A stretch of DNA of 64,000 nucleotides from Nocardioides marmoribigeumensis (GCF_031458325.1 NZ_JAVDYG010000001.1:2294001-2358000), one strand, 5' to 3'. Shown: positions 7,732 to 16,393, counted from the stretch's first letter. Notes: generated by a model not told the origin, from the sequence alone. Program-made: numbers and translations.

Positions 7732-8705
7732 CCACCGCACGCACCGTTCCCGTGACGATCGAGCTCGACGGCGACGAGCTCGACGCCGCCGACGCGTGGC
7801 GCATGGCCCGCAAGGTCGGGCTCACGCGGCTGCTGGCCGACTCCTTCGTCCGCTTCCGCTTCGGTGACGGCTTCACCAGCAGTCGCGCGCTGGCCCTGCA
7901 GGCCGCGCTGGCCGTGGTCCCCTTCCTGCTCGCCCTGACCGGCCTGGCCGCCGACGTCGACCAGGAGCGCCCGGCGCGCGTCATCGCGGGCACCATCCAG
8001 TCGGTCTCGCCCGGTGCGGGCGAGCAGGACGCGCTGGCCGGCGCCGTCACCGGCGAGGAGTCCAGCCAGGACGCCGGGGAGCTGGCGCTCGCGTTCGGCG
8101 TCGGGTTCGCGCTGCTCTCGATGACCACCGCGATGGCCCAGGCGGAGCGGGGCCTCAACCGCATCTACGGCGTGCGTCGCGACCGTCCGGCGCTCGCGAA
8201 GTACGGTCGGGCGGCGTTGTGGACCGCGCTCCTGGCGGTCCCGCTGGGGCTGGGCTTCCTGCTGCTGGTGACCGGCGGCGCCTTCGCCGAGGCGATGGTG
8301 AGGTGGTACGGCTGGAGCGACGCGGCCGCGCTGTGGTGGCGCGTGCTGCGCTGGCCCGCCGGGCTGGTCCTCGTCGTGCTGAGCATCGCGTTCCTGCTCG
8401 ACCACGCACCGCGCCGCCGGCAGCCGGCCCTGAGCTGGCTGGCCCTGGGGTCGGGGGTCGCGGTCGTCCTGAGCACGGCGGCCTCCGGCCTGCTCGCGCT
8501 CTACGTCCACTTCGGCGGGTCGTTCGGCGTGGTCTACGGCCCGCTGGCCGGGGTCTTCGCGCTGCTGCTGTGGGCGCTGATGTCGTCGATGGCGTTCTTC
8601 TACGGCGCCGCGGTCTGCGCGCAGCTCGAGGCCTGCCGCGCAGGCGTCCACGAGCCGGCGTACGACGACCCGGGTCGTCCGCACCGCACCGAGGTCGACG
8701 GCTGA
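7728..8705 (+). CDS. YihY/virulence factor BrkB-family membrane protein
   Basis: 325 residues with about six hydrophobic segments (around 47-67, 122-142, 160-190, 215-235, 245-270 and 275-300). The family signature FGVVYGPLAGVFALLLWALMSSMAFFYGA lies near the C-terminus. Function of the family is not established despite the historical name ribonuclease BN. The start overlaps the marR stop by ATGA, so the two genes are co-translated. The C-terminus is a hydrophilic ~30-residue tail. Whether it belongs functionally with the thiol operon is unclear. Confidence 0.85.
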   Translation: MTTARTVPVTIELDGDELDAADAWRMARKVGLTRLLADSFVRFRFGDGFTSSRALALQAALAVVPFLLALTGLAADVDQERPARVIAGTIQSVSPGAGEQDALAGAVTGEESSQDAGELALAFGVGFALLSMTTAMAQAERGLNRIYGVRRDRPALAKYGRAALWTALLAVPLGLGFLLLVTGGAFAEAMVRWYGWSDAAALWWRVLRWPAGLVLVVLSIAFLLDHAPRRRQPALSWLALGSGVAVVLSTAASGLLALYVHFGGSFGVVYGPLAGVFALLLWALMSSMAFFYGAAVCAQLEACRAGVHEPAYDDPGRPHRTEVDG

Positions 8706-8758
8706 CCGTCACCGGCCGGCACGCCCGCTCACGACGGGCTCAGCGGGGGTGGCCGTCC

Positions 8759-9196
8759 TCAGCCCAGGCGCTGCGCCAGCGAGACCACGACACCGTCGGG
8801 TCCTCGGACGTAGGCCATGAGCCAGGAGTCCTCGTGCCGCCCGACCCCGCCGACGAGCCGGTGGCCGGCCCCGGCGAGCTCCTCGACCAGCGCCTGGAGG
8901 TCCTCGACCTCGAAGCAGACGTTCTGCAGCCCGATCCGCGTGGCCATGGCGTCGGGTGACCCGGCCTCGAGGTCGGGACGCTCGAACGTCGCGAGCTCGA
9001 CGGCGGTGCCGCCACCGGGCGGCCGCAGCATCGCGATCTCGGTGCGGGCTCCCTCGAGGCCGCAGACGGTGTCGAGGAACTCGCCCTCGACGTGCATGCG
9101 GCCCTCGAGCTCCAGCCCCAGGCGGAGGAAGAACGCGATGGCCGCGTCGAGGTCGGAGACGGTGACCCCGACGTGGTCGAACCTGATGCCGGTCAT
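8759..9196 (-). CDS. VOC-superfamily protein (glyoxalase / methylmalonyl-CoA epimerase-like)
   Basis: 145 residues made of two beta-alpha-beta-beta-beta modules. The first begins FDHVGVTVSDLDAAIAFFLRLG with the metal-ligand histidine; the second has GLQNVCFEVEDLQALVEELAGAGH and ends with the YVRGPDGVVVSLAQ strand. Metal ligands H/E spaced over both modules are consistent with an active lyase or dioxygenase, but the substrate cannot be assigned. It is convergent with yihY, and a short GCCCG/CGGGC hairpin lies in the 53-bp spacer. Confidence 0.85.
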   Translation of the reverse strand: MTGIRFDHVGVTVSDLDAAIAFFLRLGLELEGRMHVEGEFLDTVCGLEGARTEIAMLRPPGGGTAVELATFERPDLEAGSPDAMATRIGLQNVCFEVEDLQALVEELAGAGHRLVGGVGRHEDSWLMAYVRGPDGVVVSLAQRLG

Positions 9197-9228
9197 GAGC
9201 ACATCCTGCCCCGGGCGCCCGGGGCGGG

Positions 9229-9402
9229 TCAGCCCTCGCCGCCCTCGTCCGGGTCGTCGTACTCGTCGTGGCGCTCCCGCTCGATCTGGCGCTCCTGACG
9301 GGCGATCTCCCACGCGCGACGGGTCACGCGGTCGACGTCCTCGACGTCGTAGAGCTCCTCGCCGGCGCGCTGCAGCGCCCACTCCGGAGGGCGGTCGGTC
9401 AC
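9229..9402 (-). CDS. Hypothetical 57-residue highly charged protein
   Basis: A GTG-initiated frame starting 5 bp after the stop of the DosR-like regulator. The product is acidic and charged (Asp/Glu/Arg about half of the residues), probably helical, with an EDVDRVTRRAWEIARQERQ core and a C-terminal DEYDDPDEGGEG. No family recognised. The tight spacing suggests translational coupling. No independent Shine-Dalgarno is visible, so the gene call rests on coding character and spacing. Confidence 0.55.
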   Translation of the reverse strand: MTDRPPEWALQRAGEELYDVEDVDRVTRRAWEIARQERQIERERHDEYDDPDEGGEG

Positions 9403-9407
9403 CGGTC

Positions 9408-10067
9408 TCAGCCCAGCAGCTTCGAGGCGAGCACGGCTGCCTGGGTGCGTCCCTGGAGCCCCAGCTTGTTGAGGATGTGCGTGACGTAGTTCTTCACCGT
9501 CTTCTCCGCCAGGAACAGTGCCTCGCCGATCTGCCGGTTGGTCATGCCCTCGGTGATGAGCTCGAGGATGCGTCGCTCCTGTGGGGTGAGGGACTGCAGC
9601 TCCGCCGGCCCGGACGAGCCACCCGACCGGATCCGGTCGAGCACACGCTGGGTGACCGAGGCGTCGAGGGCCGACTGGCCGGCAGCGACGCTGCGGACGA
9701 CCTCGACCAGCTCCAGACCGATGATCTGCTTGAGGATGTAGCCCGAGGCCCCCGCCATGATCGCGGCGAAGATCGCCTCGTCGTCGTCGTACGACGTCAG
9801 GATGATCGCCTTGATCGACGGATCGACCGAGCGGACCGCACGGCACACCTCGACCCCGCTGCCGTCGGGCAGCCGTCCGTCGAGCAGGGCCACGTCCGGG
9901 CGCAGGGCGGGGATGCGCGCCTCGGCCTCGACGGCGCTGGCGGACTGTCCCACGACCTCGATGTCACTCTGCGCGGCGAACAGTCCGACCAGTCCTCGTC
10001 GCACCATCTCGTGGTCGTCGAGGAGGAAGACGCGGATGGGGCGGTCGAGCTGCTCGGGTCGTTCCAT
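9408..10067 (-). CDS. DosR/DevR-like response regulator (LuxR family)
   Basis: 219 residues. The REC domain has LLDDHE, phosphoacceptor Asp in ALLDGRLPDGSG, and lysine in YILKQ. The output domain begins LTPQERRILELITEGMTNRQIG and contains FLAEKTVKNYVTHILNKLG, closely matching mycobacterial DosR, whose recognition helix reads KTVKNYV. DosR controls hypoxia and nitric-oxide dormancy in mycobacteria. Here no histidine kinase gene is adjacent, so it is an orphan. The ATG at 10067 follows GGGAG. Its DNA targets are expected to resemble GGGACTTTNGTCCC-type boxes. Confidence 0.9.
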   Translation of the reverse strand: MERPEQLDRPIRVFLLDDHEMVRRGLVGLFAAQSDIEVVGQSASAVEAEARIPALRPDVALLDGRLPDGSGVEVCRAVRSVDPSIKAIILTSYDDDEAIFAAIMAGASGYILKQIIGLELVEVVRSVAAGQSALDASVTQRVLDRIRSGGSSGPAELQSLTPQERRILELITEGMTNRQIGEALFLAEKTVKNYVTHILNKLGLQGRTQAAVLASKLLG

Positions 10068-10223
10068 GGTGCACTCCCATCAGACACGACTCAGGGTGAG
10101 TCGTGCCGACCAGCGGGGCTCGGCCCCGCTGCCCTGCTGCTTCGTGCCCAGGTCGCCCGGATCGACACCGTACGCCCGACTCTACGCGGTCCAGTCCGCC
10201 TCTCGCAGGTCGCGCGGGGCCGC

Positions 10224-11366
10224 TCAGCCCTCGAACGCCGCGCGGACCTGGGCCTCGGTCAGGCCGTACTCCTCCAGGGAGTAGTCGTGCCGTGGTCGGC
10301 GCGGACCCTGTCGCGAGGCCTCGTAGTCGCGCGTGATCGCGGACTCCATCTCGTCGTCCCAGGGCAGGTCGAACGACTCGTGCACCCAGCGGGCCGTGCC
10401 GACCGGGTCGGCGACCAGGTCGTCGTACTGCACGTCGAGCACCTGCTTCTCCGGCAGGTGGCGGCGGGCCTCGCGCGCGGCGGCGACCTCGGCCGCCTGC
10501 TGGCGCAGGATGGTCTGCCCGATGACCTCGCTGGTGAACACCGTCGACCAGCCGCGGGTCGACGTGGCCGACAGCGAGCACGCCGACGGCACCGTGGTGA
10601 GCGGGTCGCGGTGGGTCTGCACGACGAGCGCGTCCGGGAACACCTCGAACAGCGCCGGCAGCGACGCCAGGTGCGAGGGGTTCTTCAGCACCCAGCGCTT
10701 GTCCGGGTCGGCGGACCCGATCAGCTGGAGGTTGCGACGGAAGCGCTCGTAGGCCGGCACCCGGTCCGCGGTCCGCAGCCACTCGGCGTACGCCGGCACG
10801 TGGGCGAGGTAGACCCAGGCCTCGGTGGTCATCGACTGGCGGATCAGCTGCCAGTCCTCCTCGACCATGTCGGCGGCGACGAAGTGGATGCCGGCGAGGT
10901 CGGGGTTGTCCTGGTGGTGCTGGTCGACGGCGGCCTTGAGCAGCGAGAAGACCGGGTCGTCGTCCCAGGTCTCGCGGGGCGGCCGCGGCTGCGGCAGCTG
11001 GGTCAGCCACATCTCCAGGCCCTGCGCGTCGGGGGCCGCGTGGAGCAGACGCTGGAGCAGCGTCGTCCCGCTGCGCTGGATGCCCACGACGAAGACCGGC
11101 CGCTCGACCGGTGTCTGCAGCACCTCGGGCGTCCGGTGGAACGCCGCCTCGGACAGCAGCCGGGCGGTCAGCGCGCCGCGCACCCAGCCACGCGTCTCGG
11201 CGTTGCCGAGGGGCGTGAGGCCGGCCGTCGACTCGTAGGCGGCCAGCAGCACGCGCAGCGGCTCGACGTACTCCTCGGGACCGAAGTCGGACAGTCCGCA
11301 CGCCCGGGTGGCGGCGGCGTGCAGGTCCTCGAACGTGCCGACCGAGTCACGCTCGCGGGGGCTCAC
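10224..11366 (-). CDS. Sulfotransferase-family protein (Sulfotransfer_3)
   Basis: 380 residues. The PAPS 5'-phosphosulfate loop is GIQRSGTTLLQRLL (about 97-110) and the 3'-phosphate region includes VVQTHRDPLTTVPS (about 240-253). The GTG start at 11366 overlaps the SDR stop (GTGA). Related mycobacterial proteins sit in the cholesterol gene region beside an SDR (Rv3529c/Rv3530c, as I recall). Their substrate is unknown. Co-expression with the SDR from the KstR-like operator upstream implies a role in steroid metabolism. Confidence 0.85.
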   Translation of the reverse strand: MSPRERDSVGTFEDLHAAATRACGLSDFGPEEYVEPLRVLLAAYESTAGLTPLGNAETRGWVRGALTARLLSEAAFHRTPEVLQTPVERPVFVVGIQRSGTTLLQRLLHAAPDAQGLEMWLTQLPQPRPPRETWDDDPVFSLLKAAVDQHHQDNPDLAGIHFVAADMVEEDWQLIRQSMTTEAWVYLAHVPAYAEWLRTADRVPAYERFRRNLQLIGSADPDKRWVLKNPSHLASLPALFEVFPDALVVQTHRDPLTTVPSACSLSATSTRGWSTVFTSEVIGQTILRQQAAEVAAAREARRHLPEKQVLDVQYDDLVADPVGTARWVHESFDLPWDDEMESAITRDYEASRQGPRRPRHDYSLEEYGLTEAQVRAAFEG

Positions 11367-12154
11367 CGGTGGAACTCTCCGCAGCTGACGTCGAGGCAGA
11401 CGCCCGTGACGGCGCTGGCCAGCGGCGAGGCGAGCAGCAGCGCCGCGTTGGCGACCTCGTCGGGCGTGGCCAGGCGACGCAGGTCGGTCGCGGCCGCCTT
11501 CTCGTCGTAGATGTCCTGGTGGGTGACGCCGGCCTCCTCGGCCAGCACGTCGAAGTACGCCTTGTTGATGTCCTCGTAGATCCAGCTGGGGGCCAGCGAG
11601 TTGACCCGGATGCCGCGCGGGCCGAGCTCGGTGGCCAGCGACTCCGACATGTGGAGCATCGCGCCCTTGGTCAGCTTGTAGGCCGCGAACTCCGGCTGCG
11701 ACTGCCACAGCACCGCGGAGTTGATCATCACGATGCTGCCGTTGGTCGCGGAGAGACCGTCGGCGAACGCGCTGGCCAGGCGCAGCGGCGCGATCACGTT
11801 GGTCGCGATCGACTTCTGGATCTTGTGGGGCGCGACCTTGGTGAGCGGGTCCATCGGCGGCATGCGGAAGGCGTTGTTGAGCAGGACGTCGACCTGGCCG
11901 TAGGTCTCGAGGGTCCGGGCGGCGAGGACCTCGCCGGCGTCCTCGTGGTCGAAGTCGCAGGGCACGCACAGCACGCCCACCCGGTGGGCGCGCAGCTCCT
12001 TGGCGGCCGTCTCCAGCTTCTCCTCGGTGCGTGCGGAGATGACGAGCTGGGCGCCCTGCAGCGCGGCCTGCTCGGCCAGCGAGGCGCCGAGCCCGTAGCC
12101 GTAGCCCGCGACGACGACGACCTTGTCCTTGAGGAGTCCGTGCATCGGGTTCAT
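11363..12154 (-). CDS. Short-chain dehydrogenase/reductase
   Basis: 263 residues. The nucleotide-binding stretch is VVVVAGYGYGLGASLAEQAA, a variant of the usual TGxxxGxG. NNA is conserved in VLLNNAFRMP, and the catalytic S-Y-K appears as MINSAVLWQSQPEFAAYKLTKGA. It acts on an unknown alcohol or ketone. Two candidate starts exist (ATG 12154 and ATG 12145, both after AAGGATG-like sequence); the longer is given. A KstR-type operator lies 11 bp upstream of the start, which would place the gene, with the coupled sulfotransferase, under a steroid-responsive TetR repressor. Confidence 0.88.
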   Translation of the reverse strand: MNPMHGLLKDKVVVVAGYGYGLGASLAEQAALQGAQLVISARTEEKLETAAKELRAHRVGVLCVPCDFDHEDAGEVLAARTLETYGQVDVLLNNAFRMPPMDPLTKVAPHKIQKSIATNVIAPLRLASAFADGLSATNGSIVMINSAVLWQSQPEFAAYKLTKGAMLHMSESLATELGPRGIRVNSLAPSWIYEDINKAYFDVLAEEAGVTHQDIYDEKAAATDLRRLATPDEVANAALLLASPLASAVTGVCLDVSCGEFHR

Positions 12155-12165
12155 CCTTCGAAAAG

Positions 12166-12179
12166 TGAAACGTGTTCTA
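12166..12179. promoter_or_regulatory. KstR-type operator 1 (upstream of SDR-sulfotransferase operon)
   Basis: TGAAACGTGTTCTA fits the published 14-bp KstR motif TnnAACnnGTTnnA at every fixed position. It starts 11 bp upstream of the SDR start on the opposite strand, so a bound TetR-family repressor would cover the promoter or start region. Two further matches (15,753 and 16,394) occur within 4.3 kb, which makes chance unlikely. The repressor gene itself is not in this window. Confidence 0.75.
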
Positions 12180-12354
12180 GTCCCCATCGTGCCAGGAGAG
12201 TGCCCGAGGTGGCCATCCCACCGGATGGTGGACCGATCCGTCTCCGTTTCGACCCCGGCGGGTGCGGGACCGGGCCCGCCCGTCGCCCGACCACCGGCCT
12301 GGCAGGGTCGAGGTCAGCACCGTCCGACCGAGCCGACCGAGACCTGGAGGACCG

Positions 12355-12675
12355 ATGATCTTCATCTGCGTGAAGTGGAGGATCAAGCCCGAGCACGCCG
12401 ACGAGTGGCCCGAGCTCGCCCGCGAGTTCACCGAGGCGACCCGCGCGGAGGAGGGCAACCTCTTCTTCGAGTGGTCCCGCAGCGTGGAGGACCCGCAGCA
12501 GTACGTCCTCATCGAGGCCTTCCGGGACGACGCGGCCGAGGCGCACGTGACCTCCGACCACTTCAAGCGGGCCCAGGCCGAGCTCCCGCAGTACGTCCTC
12601 GAGACCCCCGAGATCCGCAACATGCAGATCCCGGGCGATCACTGGGACACGCTGGGCGAGTTCGAGGTCCACTAG
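12355..12675 (+). CDS. Antibiotic biosynthesis monooxygenase (ABM)-fold protein, putative quinol monooxygenase
   Basis: 106 residues with a dimeric alpha/beta ferredoxin-like (ABM/YgiN) pattern: an initial strand IFICVKWRIKPEHADEW, then EGNLFFEWSRSVEDPQQYVLIEAF and AHVTSDHFKRAQAELPQYV, the motif containing the conserved histidines. Such proteins oxidise quinols or degrade heme-like and aromatic compounds without cofactor. The ATG at 12355 follows TGGAGGACCG. An upstream extension to 12262 has no ribosome site and is not used. Confidence 0.8.
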   Translation: MIFICVKWRIKPEHADEWPELAREFTEATRAEEGNLFFEWSRSVEDPQQYVLIEAFRDDAAEAHVTSDHFKRAQAELPQYVLETPEIRNMQIPGDHWDTLGEFEVH

Positions 12676-12705
12676 CCCCGAGGGGCGAGGGGCGAGGGGG
12701 TTGGG

Positions 12706-13665
12706 ATGCGACTGACGTGTGCGCTGCTGCTCGCCCTGCTCCTGACCGGGTGCCAGGGAGACGTCCTGGACCGGTCGGCGTTCGACGCCCCGTCCCCGTC
12801 GTCCCCGCCCGCCGCCGCGACGCCGTCCGCGCGTCCGTCACCGACCGCCGTACGCCCTGCGCCGCCGAGCGCCCGACCGACACGGGCTCGCCGTCCCCGG
12901 CGCCTGCCGACCCCCACGCTGCCCACGCCGCGCCTGCTGGGAGTCGTCGAGGGTGCCGACGCGAGCTGGCCGCAGTGCCCCAAGGGCCTCGGCATCCCGC
13001 AGAAGCGCACGCTCGGCGCGCCGATGCCCCTGCCCAGCGCGCGGTTCGTGGTCCTCGGCCTCACCAACGGCCCGTCCTTCACGCCCAACCCCTGCCTCGC
13101 CGACCAGGTCGCGTGGGTGCGGTCGCGTCGGCTGATGGTCGGGGCGTACGCCGTCCACTCGCGTCCCGACGAGGCGACCGTCGCGCGGCTGCGCGACCAG
13201 GGGCCGTACGACGCCGGCAGCCGGCTCGGCGCGCAGCGCAACGTCGGCTACCAGCAGGCGATGTACGCCGTCGCGCAGATGCGGCAGGCGGGCCTCCCGG
13301 CCCCGCTGGTGTGGATCGACGTCGAGCCGGTCCCCGACTTCGACTGGGGACCGGACCTCGAGGCCAACGCCGCGGTGATCGAGGGCGCGGTGCGCGGCTA
13401 CCGTGCCGCCGGCCTCCGGGTCGGCTTCTACTCCACGCCCCTGCTGTGGAAGGGCGTCGTGGGTGACCGGACCTTCGGCGGGCAGCCCGAGTGGCGCGCC
13501 GCCGGCCAGACCTCCCGCGCCGAGGCGCTGCGCCGCTGCGCCCCCGACTGGTCCTTCGGCGGCGGCCCGGCCGTCATGGGCCAGTGGGTGGAGCTCGGCC
13601 GTGACCGCAACCTGACCTGTCCGACCGCGACCGGCCGACTGGTCGACTACTTCGGGCGGCCCTGA
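12706..13665 (+). CDS. Lipoprotein with glycoside-hydrolase-like TIM-barrel domain
   Basis: 319 residues. A lipobox LLTGC (Cys about residue 16) follows a short hydrophobic signal, so the protein should be anchored on the outer face of the membrane. Residues about 25-75 are a Pro/Ser/Ala/Arg linker. The remainder (about 80-319) reads as a DUF1906/GH25-like barrel: ADASWPQCP, SARFVVLGLTNG, VGAYAVHSRP, LVWIDVEPVPDFDWG with the acidic catalytic-site strand, then VGFYSTPLLW. A peptidoglycan-directed role is plausible but not shown. The 5' end has GAGGGGTTGGG before the ATG. Confidence 0.75.
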   Translation: MRLTCALLLALLLTGCQGDVLDRSAFDAPSPSSPPAAATPSARPSPTAVRPAPPSARPTRARRPRRLPTPTLPTPRLLGVVEGADASWPQCPKGLGIPQKRTLGAPMPLPSARFVVLGLTNGPSFTPNPCLADQVAWVRSRRLMVGAYAVHSRPDEATVARLRDQGPYDAGSRLGAQRNVGYQQAMYAVAQMRQAGLPAPLVWIDVEPVPDFDWGPDLEANAAVIEGAVRGYRAAGLRVGFYSTPLLWKGVVGDRTFGGQPEWRAAGQTSRAEALRRCAPDWSFGGGPAVMGQWVELGRDRNLTCPTATGRLVDYFGRP

Positions 13666-13685
13666 CGCCCCGACCGGGCCGGCGG

Positions 13686-14867
13686 TCAGCCGATCATGCG
13701 CCCGGCGACCCCGCGCTGGCGCGCGGCGATCCGCTCCCGCCACTGCTCGGGCGTCACGCGGTTGTCCTCGAGGAACGGCAGGTGGTCGGCGAGCTCGTCC
13801 GCGGTCGTCACCACCATGATCGGCCCGTCGTCGGGCGTGAGGTCGCGCGCGAGGCGCTGCCAGCGGAACTGCAGGTAGCCGCGGTCGTGGCCCAGCCGCT
13901 CGACCCAGTTGTGCACGCCCGGGTCCTGCTCGGCGACGACGATCCGGACCATCCCGTCGGGGTCGACCTGCGCCTGGTGCCCGTTGAGCGAGGTCTGGTG
14001 GTCGGCGTAGTCCAGCGAGGTGTACCAGACCGTCCCGAGCTGGAAGCCGAGGTAGGGAGCGTCGCCGCGCGGCACGGTGATCACCAGCACCTGGTCGTCG
14101 GCGAGGTCGTAGTGGCCGACCGAGGACCACTGTGACGACAGCCCGCCGGGGGTGGGCCGCGGCTCGGTGAGGGTGTTGACCGGCTCGTTGAGGTAGAACC
14201 ACTCCGGGAAGGCGAACCAGGTCCTGATCCGCGCGACCAGCATCTTGGCCGCGACCGCGAAGCGCTTGTCCGCCGCGGCCTGCCACGCCGCCCCGTCGAG
14301 CCGGGCGGGGGCGAGCCCGCGGGTGTCGGCCCGCTCGATCGTGACGTGCCCGCGCGTGGCGGCCCAGTCGTCGTACACCTCACGGATCGCGAGCATCCGC
14401 GCGGTCTCCGGCAGGACGACGTGGTGGTCGCAGGCGTACGACGACCCGGTCGGCCCGAAGGACACCTCGAAGGAGCCGTCGGGGGCGATGGTCAGGGACC
14501 GGTCGTCGAAGGCCGTCGAGCCGTCGGGGGTGGAGCTCGGGGTGTAGTCGCCGCCGAGCACCTGGAACGACAGGTCGACCGTGTCCCCGCGACGGCCGCG
14601 GACGACGTAGGTCACGTCGGGCAGCACGTTGGCGTGATAGTAGACGGTGTCCGGGTTGTCGAGGCCCATCTTGGTGTGCTGACTTGTCGAGTTGACAAGA
14701 AAGGGCTGCTCGGGGGCGTAGGCCCAGGCCATCTGCAGCGACGCGCGCATGGAGCCGGCGAGGTAGTCGAGGCCCTCGGCGAGGTCGGCGTCGGTCTTGA
14801 CGAACGGCGCGTTGCGGACCAGGTCCTCGGCCTCGGCGATCGCAGCGGCGAACGGCTCGGTGCTCAC
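13686..14867 (-). CDS. DUF1214-domain protein
   Basis: 393 residues, GTG start overlapping the LLM oxidoreductase stop (GTGA). The C-terminal ~110 residues match DUF1214 (strands YLGFQLGTVWYTSLDYADHQTSLNG, then DGMVRIVVAEQDPGVHNWV and GYLQFRWQRL). The N-terminal part is helical followed by a beta-rich region. No catalytic motif is recognised. DUF1214 proteins recur in actinobacterial steroid and lipid gene sets. Co-transcription with the LLM enzyme from a KstR-like operator supports such a role here. Confidence 0.8.
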   Translation of the reverse strand: MSTEPFAAAIAEAEDLVRNAPFVKTDADLAEGLDYLAGSMRASLQMAWAYAPEQPFLVNSTSQHTKMGLDNPDTVYYHANVLPDVTYVVRGRRGDTVDLSFQVLGGDYTPSSTPDGSTAFDDRSLTIAPDGSFEVSFGPTGSSYACDHHVVLPETARMLAIREVYDDWAATRGHVTIERADTRGLAPARLDGAAWQAAADKRFAVAAKMLVARIRTWFAFPEWFYLNEPVNTLTEPRPTPGGLSSQWSSVGHYDLADDQVLVITVPRGDAPYLGFQLGTVWYTSLDYADHQTSLNGHQAQVDPDGMVRIVVAEQDPGVHNWVERLGHDRGYLQFRWQRLARDLTPDDGPIMVVTTADELADHLPFLEDNRVTPEQWRERIAARQRGVAGRMIG

Positions 14868-15742
14868 GGGTTCACCTTCGCGATCACGCTCTCGGCGAAC
14901 TTCTCGAGGTTCGCGACCTTCGTCTCCAGCGGCTCGGTGTCCGGCCCCTTGATGTAGGGCACGCGGAACCCGACGATCACGTCGGTCACCCCGCGGTCCT
15001 CCAGCCGCTTGCAGCCGTCGGGGGAGTAGGCGTCGAACGAGATCACGTGCTGCTCGAACGGCTGGTCCTCGACGCCCTCCTCCTTGCGGATCTCGGCGAG
15101 GCGGTCGAGCAGCCGCTCGAGCTCCTCGGGCTTGCCGCCGCCGTGCATCCAGCCGTCGCCGCGCGTGACCGCGCGGCGCAGGGCGGCGTCGGCGTGGCCG
15201 CCGACGAGGATCGGGATGGGCTGCGTCGGCGCAGGCGTCTGCGTCAGCCGCGGGATGTCGTAGAACTCGCCGTGGAACTCGAACTCGCCGCCGGCGGTGA
15301 TGCCCCGCACGATGTCGATGCACTCGTCGAACCGCTTGCCGCGCCGCTCCCACGGGACGCCCATCGCGGCGTAGTCCTCCGGCCACGGGCTGAGGCCGAC
15401 GCCGAGGCCGAGCCGGTTGCCGGTCAGGTAGGCGATCGAGGCCGCCTGCTTGGCGACCAGCACCGGCGGCCGGATCGGCAGCTTGAGCACGAACGGCGTG
15501 AACCGCAGCGTGGTGGTGACCGCGCCGAGCCACGCGCAGAGCGTGAGGGTCTCGATGAACTCCTTGCCCTCGAGGAACTCACGGTCGCCGTCCTCGGTGT
15601 AGGGGTACTCGGCATCCGACTCGGCGGGGTAGATCAGGCTGTCGGCCACCGTCATCGAGTCGTAGCCCGCGGCCTCCGCCGCCTGCGCGAGGGGCGCGTA
15701 GTGGCGGACGTCGGTCATCGCCTCGGCATAGGTGAACCTCAT
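14864..15742 (-). CDS. LLM-class F420-dependent oxidoreductase
   Basis: 292 residues of a luciferase-like (alpha/beta)8 barrel: MRFTYAEAM at the N-terminus, ADSLIYP, LGAVTTTLRFTPFVLKLPIR, the flavin-region LTGNRLGLGVGLSPWPEDYAAMG, and PIPILVGGHADAALRRAV. These segments are standard in F420-dependent actinobacterial members. The ATG at 15742 is only 10 bp from a KstR-type operator, and a homologous LLM gene (Rv3520c, as I recall) lies in the M. tuberculosis cholesterol region. The substrate is unknown; a steroid or acyl-CoA intermediate is a reasonable guess. Confidence 0.85.
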   Translation of the reverse strand: MRFTYAEAMTDVRHYAPLAQAAEAAGYDSMTVADSLIYPAESDAEYPYTEDGDREFLEGKEFIETLTLCAWLGAVTTTLRFTPFVLKLPIRPPVLVAKQAASIAYLTGNRLGLGVGLSPWPEDYAAMGVPWERRGKRFDECIDIVRGITAGGEFEFHGEFYDIPRLTQTPAPTQPIPILVGGHADAALRRAVTRGDGWMHGGGKPEELERLLDRLAEIRKEEGVEDQPFEQHVISFDAYSPDGCKRLEDRGVTDVIVGFRVPYIKGPDTEPLETKVANLEKFAESVIAKVNP

Positions 15743-15752
15743 GGGCCAAGAC

Positions 15753-15766
15753 TAGAACGTGTTTCA
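15753..15766. promoter_or_regulatory. KstR-type operator 2 (LLM/DUF1214 operon and divergent gene)
   Basis: TAGAACGTGTTTCA matches TnnAACnnGTTnnA at all fixed positions. It lies in the 51-bp divergent spacer, 10 bp before the LLM start and about 28 bp before the ATG of the membrane-anchored hypothetical gene at 15794, so it could repress both directions. Confidence 0.75.
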
Positions 15767-15793
15767 GTTCCTGCGCTAGGGCAGTCTCTCCGC

Positions 15794-16387
15794 ATGGTGT
15801 CGCAGAGGTGGATCCGCTGGGTCGCGATCGGGCTCGTGGTCCTGGTCGCGGTCGGAGGCTCGGTGATCGGCGCCCTGGGCCTGGCCGGCCACGACTCCAC
15901 CGGCAGCACCCCCCAGGCGGCCCCCACGGCCCTGGCCGAGTCGACGCTCGTGCTCCCGCAGCGACCCCTGGGGTGGACGGCTGTTCAGGGCCCGGCCGTC
16001 GAGGAGGCGAGACGCCAGGCGGAGGAGTTCGGCACGGGGTTCGGCGCCCGGACGGTGTACGCCGAGTACGCCCGCGGGCGCAGCACGCTGGCCCTCACCG
16101 GCATCCTCCCCGCGGGCGGGACCGACCTGCGCCAGGCGCTGGAGGACTCCCCGGGCGGGGCCATCGCCCACCAGTTCGTCAACGTCGGCCTCGGCGAGGG
16201 CACGCCCTACCCCTCCGGGGTCCCCGGCGTCTCGCTGCGGTGCGAGGCGCCCCGGCCCGGTCGGCAGGCCTGCATCTGGGCCGACTCCTCCGCGCTGGTC
16301 CTCATGTCCTGGCGGCTCGAGGGCGGGGTCGCCCGCGCCGCGGAGCTGACCCGGGCACTGATCCCCGTCTTCCGCCGGCCCGCCTGA
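15794..16387 (+). CDS. Hypothetical secreted or membrane-anchored protein
   Basis: 197 residues. The N-terminus (MVSQRWIRWVAIGLVVLVAVGG) is a single hydrophobic segment, either an uncleaved anchor or a signal peptide. The rest is soluble with two cysteines (in LRCEAP and RQACIWAD) that could form a disulfide outside the cell. No family recognised. It is divergent from the LLM gene, shares the spacer carrying KstR-like site 2, and is followed 42 bp later by the SnoaL-like gene. No clear Shine-Dalgarno before the ATG. Confidence 0.7.
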   Translation: MVSQRWIRWVAIGLVVLVAVGGSVIGALGLAGHDSTGSTPQAAPTALAESTLVLPQRPLGWTAVQGPAVEEARRQAEEFGTGFGARTVYAEYARGRSTLALTGILPAGGTDLRQALEDSPGGAIAHQFVNVGLGEGTPYPSGVPGVSLRCEAPRPGRQACIWADSSALVLMSWRLEGGVARAAELTRALIPVFRRPA

Positions 16388-16393
16388 GCGGAC

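Noticed and set aside
8817-11510. 897-residue plus-strand frame antisense to the VOC, DosR-like and sulfotransferase genes
   Set aside because: Spans three unrelated real genes and the spacers between them; shadow coding.
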